Positions 6,170 through 6,685 of a stretch of DNA of 6,685 nucleotides are shown here, one piece after another. The notes under the pieces are model-generated. The model did no database searches, was not told the origin of the DNA, and worked only from the letters and a program-made list of their open reading frames with translations. The stretch comes from Flavobacterium sp. (GTDB lineage: Bacteria > Bacteroidota > Bacteroidia > Flavobacteriales > Flavobacteriaceae), in NCBI GenBank assembly GCA_023253295.1, contig JALRGZ010000146.1, positions 1-6,685 of the forward strand, given 5' to 3'. Numbering within the stretch: position 1 is the first letter of the stretch; the number at the start of each line of letters is the position of its first letter. The translations under genes were made by a program, and so were the position numbers.

Positions 6170-6619
6170 ATGAAAAAAGTTGTATTAGCTTATAGTGGAG
6201 GTCTAGACACCTCATATTGCCTTAAATATTTAAAAAATGAAAAAGGATATGAAGTTCACACCGTATTAATTAATACAGGAGGTTTTGATGATGAAGAATT
6301 AGCAGCTATTGAAAAAAGAGCCTACGAATTAGGAAGTGCTCAACACGCTAATCTTACTATTCTTGACAAATATTACGATAAAGCGATTAAATATTTAATC
6401 TACGGTAATGTTTTAAAGAACAACACCTACCCACTATCAGTAAGTGCTGAGCGCGTTTTTCAGGCTATCGAAGCGATTAAATATGCTAAATCGGTTGGTG
6501 CAAGCGCTATTGCTCACGGAAGTACTGGTGCAGGAAACGACCAAATTCGTTTTGACTTAATTTTCCAAACGATTGCTCCTGAAATCGAAATCATCACTCC
6601 TATCCGTGATTTAAAATAA
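6170..6619 (+). CDS. argG: Argininosuccinate synthase, N-terminal 149 residues only (interrupted)
   Basis: ArgG joins citrulline and aspartate using ATP to give argininosuccinate in the cytoplasm. The ATG at 6170 (MKKVVLAYSGGLDTSYCLKY) is chosen because the ATP-binding SGGLDTS loop, residues 9-15, sits where the family has it; an upstream in-frame TTG adds eight unlikely residues. Further family stretches follow: NNTYPLSVSAERVFQA, AHGSTGAGNDQIRFDL and EIEIITPIRDLK. The protein then ends at a TAA immediately after Lys149, whereas the family is about 395-400 residues and normally continues with a segment like LSREEE. The second half of the synthetase domain and the whole tetramerisation domain are absent, so the product should be inactive. 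Sequence after about 6616 does not resemble argG in any frame, so this is not a simple point mutation. Either the gene is split by an insertion or rearrangement, or the assembly is chimeric here. Confidence 0.9.
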   Translation: MKKVVLAYSGGLDTSYCLKYLKNEKGYEVHTVLINTGGFDDEELAAIEKRAYELGSAQHANLTILDKYYDKAIKYLIYGNVLKNNTYPLSVSAERVFQAIEAIKYAKSVGASAIAHGSTGAGNDQIRFDLIFQTIAPEIEIITPIRDLK

Positions 6620-6685
6620 CGGTATATGACGATTGAAATGTTTCTCCATTTTCTGTGTGTTTATCTACATACCGATGTGTTGCCG
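6617..6685. other. Unrelated sequence joined to the broken end of argG
   Basis: These 69 bp do not continue argG. They are about 38% GC, a little above the surroundings. CGGTAT (6620-6625) and ATACCG (6669-6674) form a 6-bp inverted pair. On the plus strand an ATG at 6626 opens a frame running off the edge (MTIEMFLHF...). On the minus strand one frame is open from the edge to a stop at 6600-6602, reading through the junction. No insertion-sequence end, att site or transposase motif is recognisable in so short a piece, so its nature is undecided. Confidence 0.55.

Noticed and set aside
6653..6664. GTGTG as a group II intron 5' end in the argG tail
   Set aside because: It does not adjoin the argG break point; about 35 unrelated bases lie between, and no intron domains can be seen in so short a tail.

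Overview
The window looks like chromosomal DNA of a member of the Bacteroidota, most likely a Flavobacterium-like flavobacterium. The evidence is low GC, A-rich start regions without Shine-Dalgarno sequences, several perfect copies of the Bacteroidota -7 promoter element TAnnTTTG, and protein types typical of that group: a secreted GH20 hexosaminidase, an FHS-type sugar transporter, a lipoprotein, and a GNAT gene directly before argG. The assignment is inferred from these features, not from a database search.

Layout. Positions 1-1978 (minus strand) hold nearly all of a secreted family 20 beta-N-acetylhexosaminidase; its C-terminus lies beyond the window edge. A 270-bp AT-rich gap separates it from a divergent gene at 2249-3718 (plus) for a 12-helix FHS/FucP-like sugar:proton symporter, closed by a strong intrinsic terminator with a perfect 15-bp stem. 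A separate gene at 3862-5040, with its own promoter element, encodes an unrecognised TPR-like lipoprotein. A 423-bp gap (5041-5463) follows, then a GNAT acyltransferase (5464-6081) and the start of argG (from 6170). The GNAT and argG probably form the head of an arginine-biosynthesis operon.

How the genes fit together. The hexosaminidase can release GlcNAc-type sugars outside the cytoplasm and the divergent transporter is a plausible importer for such a sugar, so they may form a small amino-sugar scavenging locus. The GNAT next to argG is a good candidate for the N-acylglutamate-forming first step of arginine synthesis in this phylum, and ArgG catalyses the penultimate step.

Most interesting points. 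(1) The 5041-5463 leader holds two perfect -7 elements, an inverted repeat covering the first of them, a candidate 27-codon ORF with three Arg codons (two are CGG, a codon I did not find in the larger genes), and hairpins that can pair in mutually exclusive ways before a T-rich tract. It looks like an attenuator or a small separate transcript. (2) argG stops abruptly after about 149 of roughly 395 expected codons, exactly where unrelated sequence begins, which suggests an insertion, a rearrangement or an assembly chimera. (3) The GNAT carries a four-cysteine cluster, and the transporter has Gln where FucP has a key Glu.
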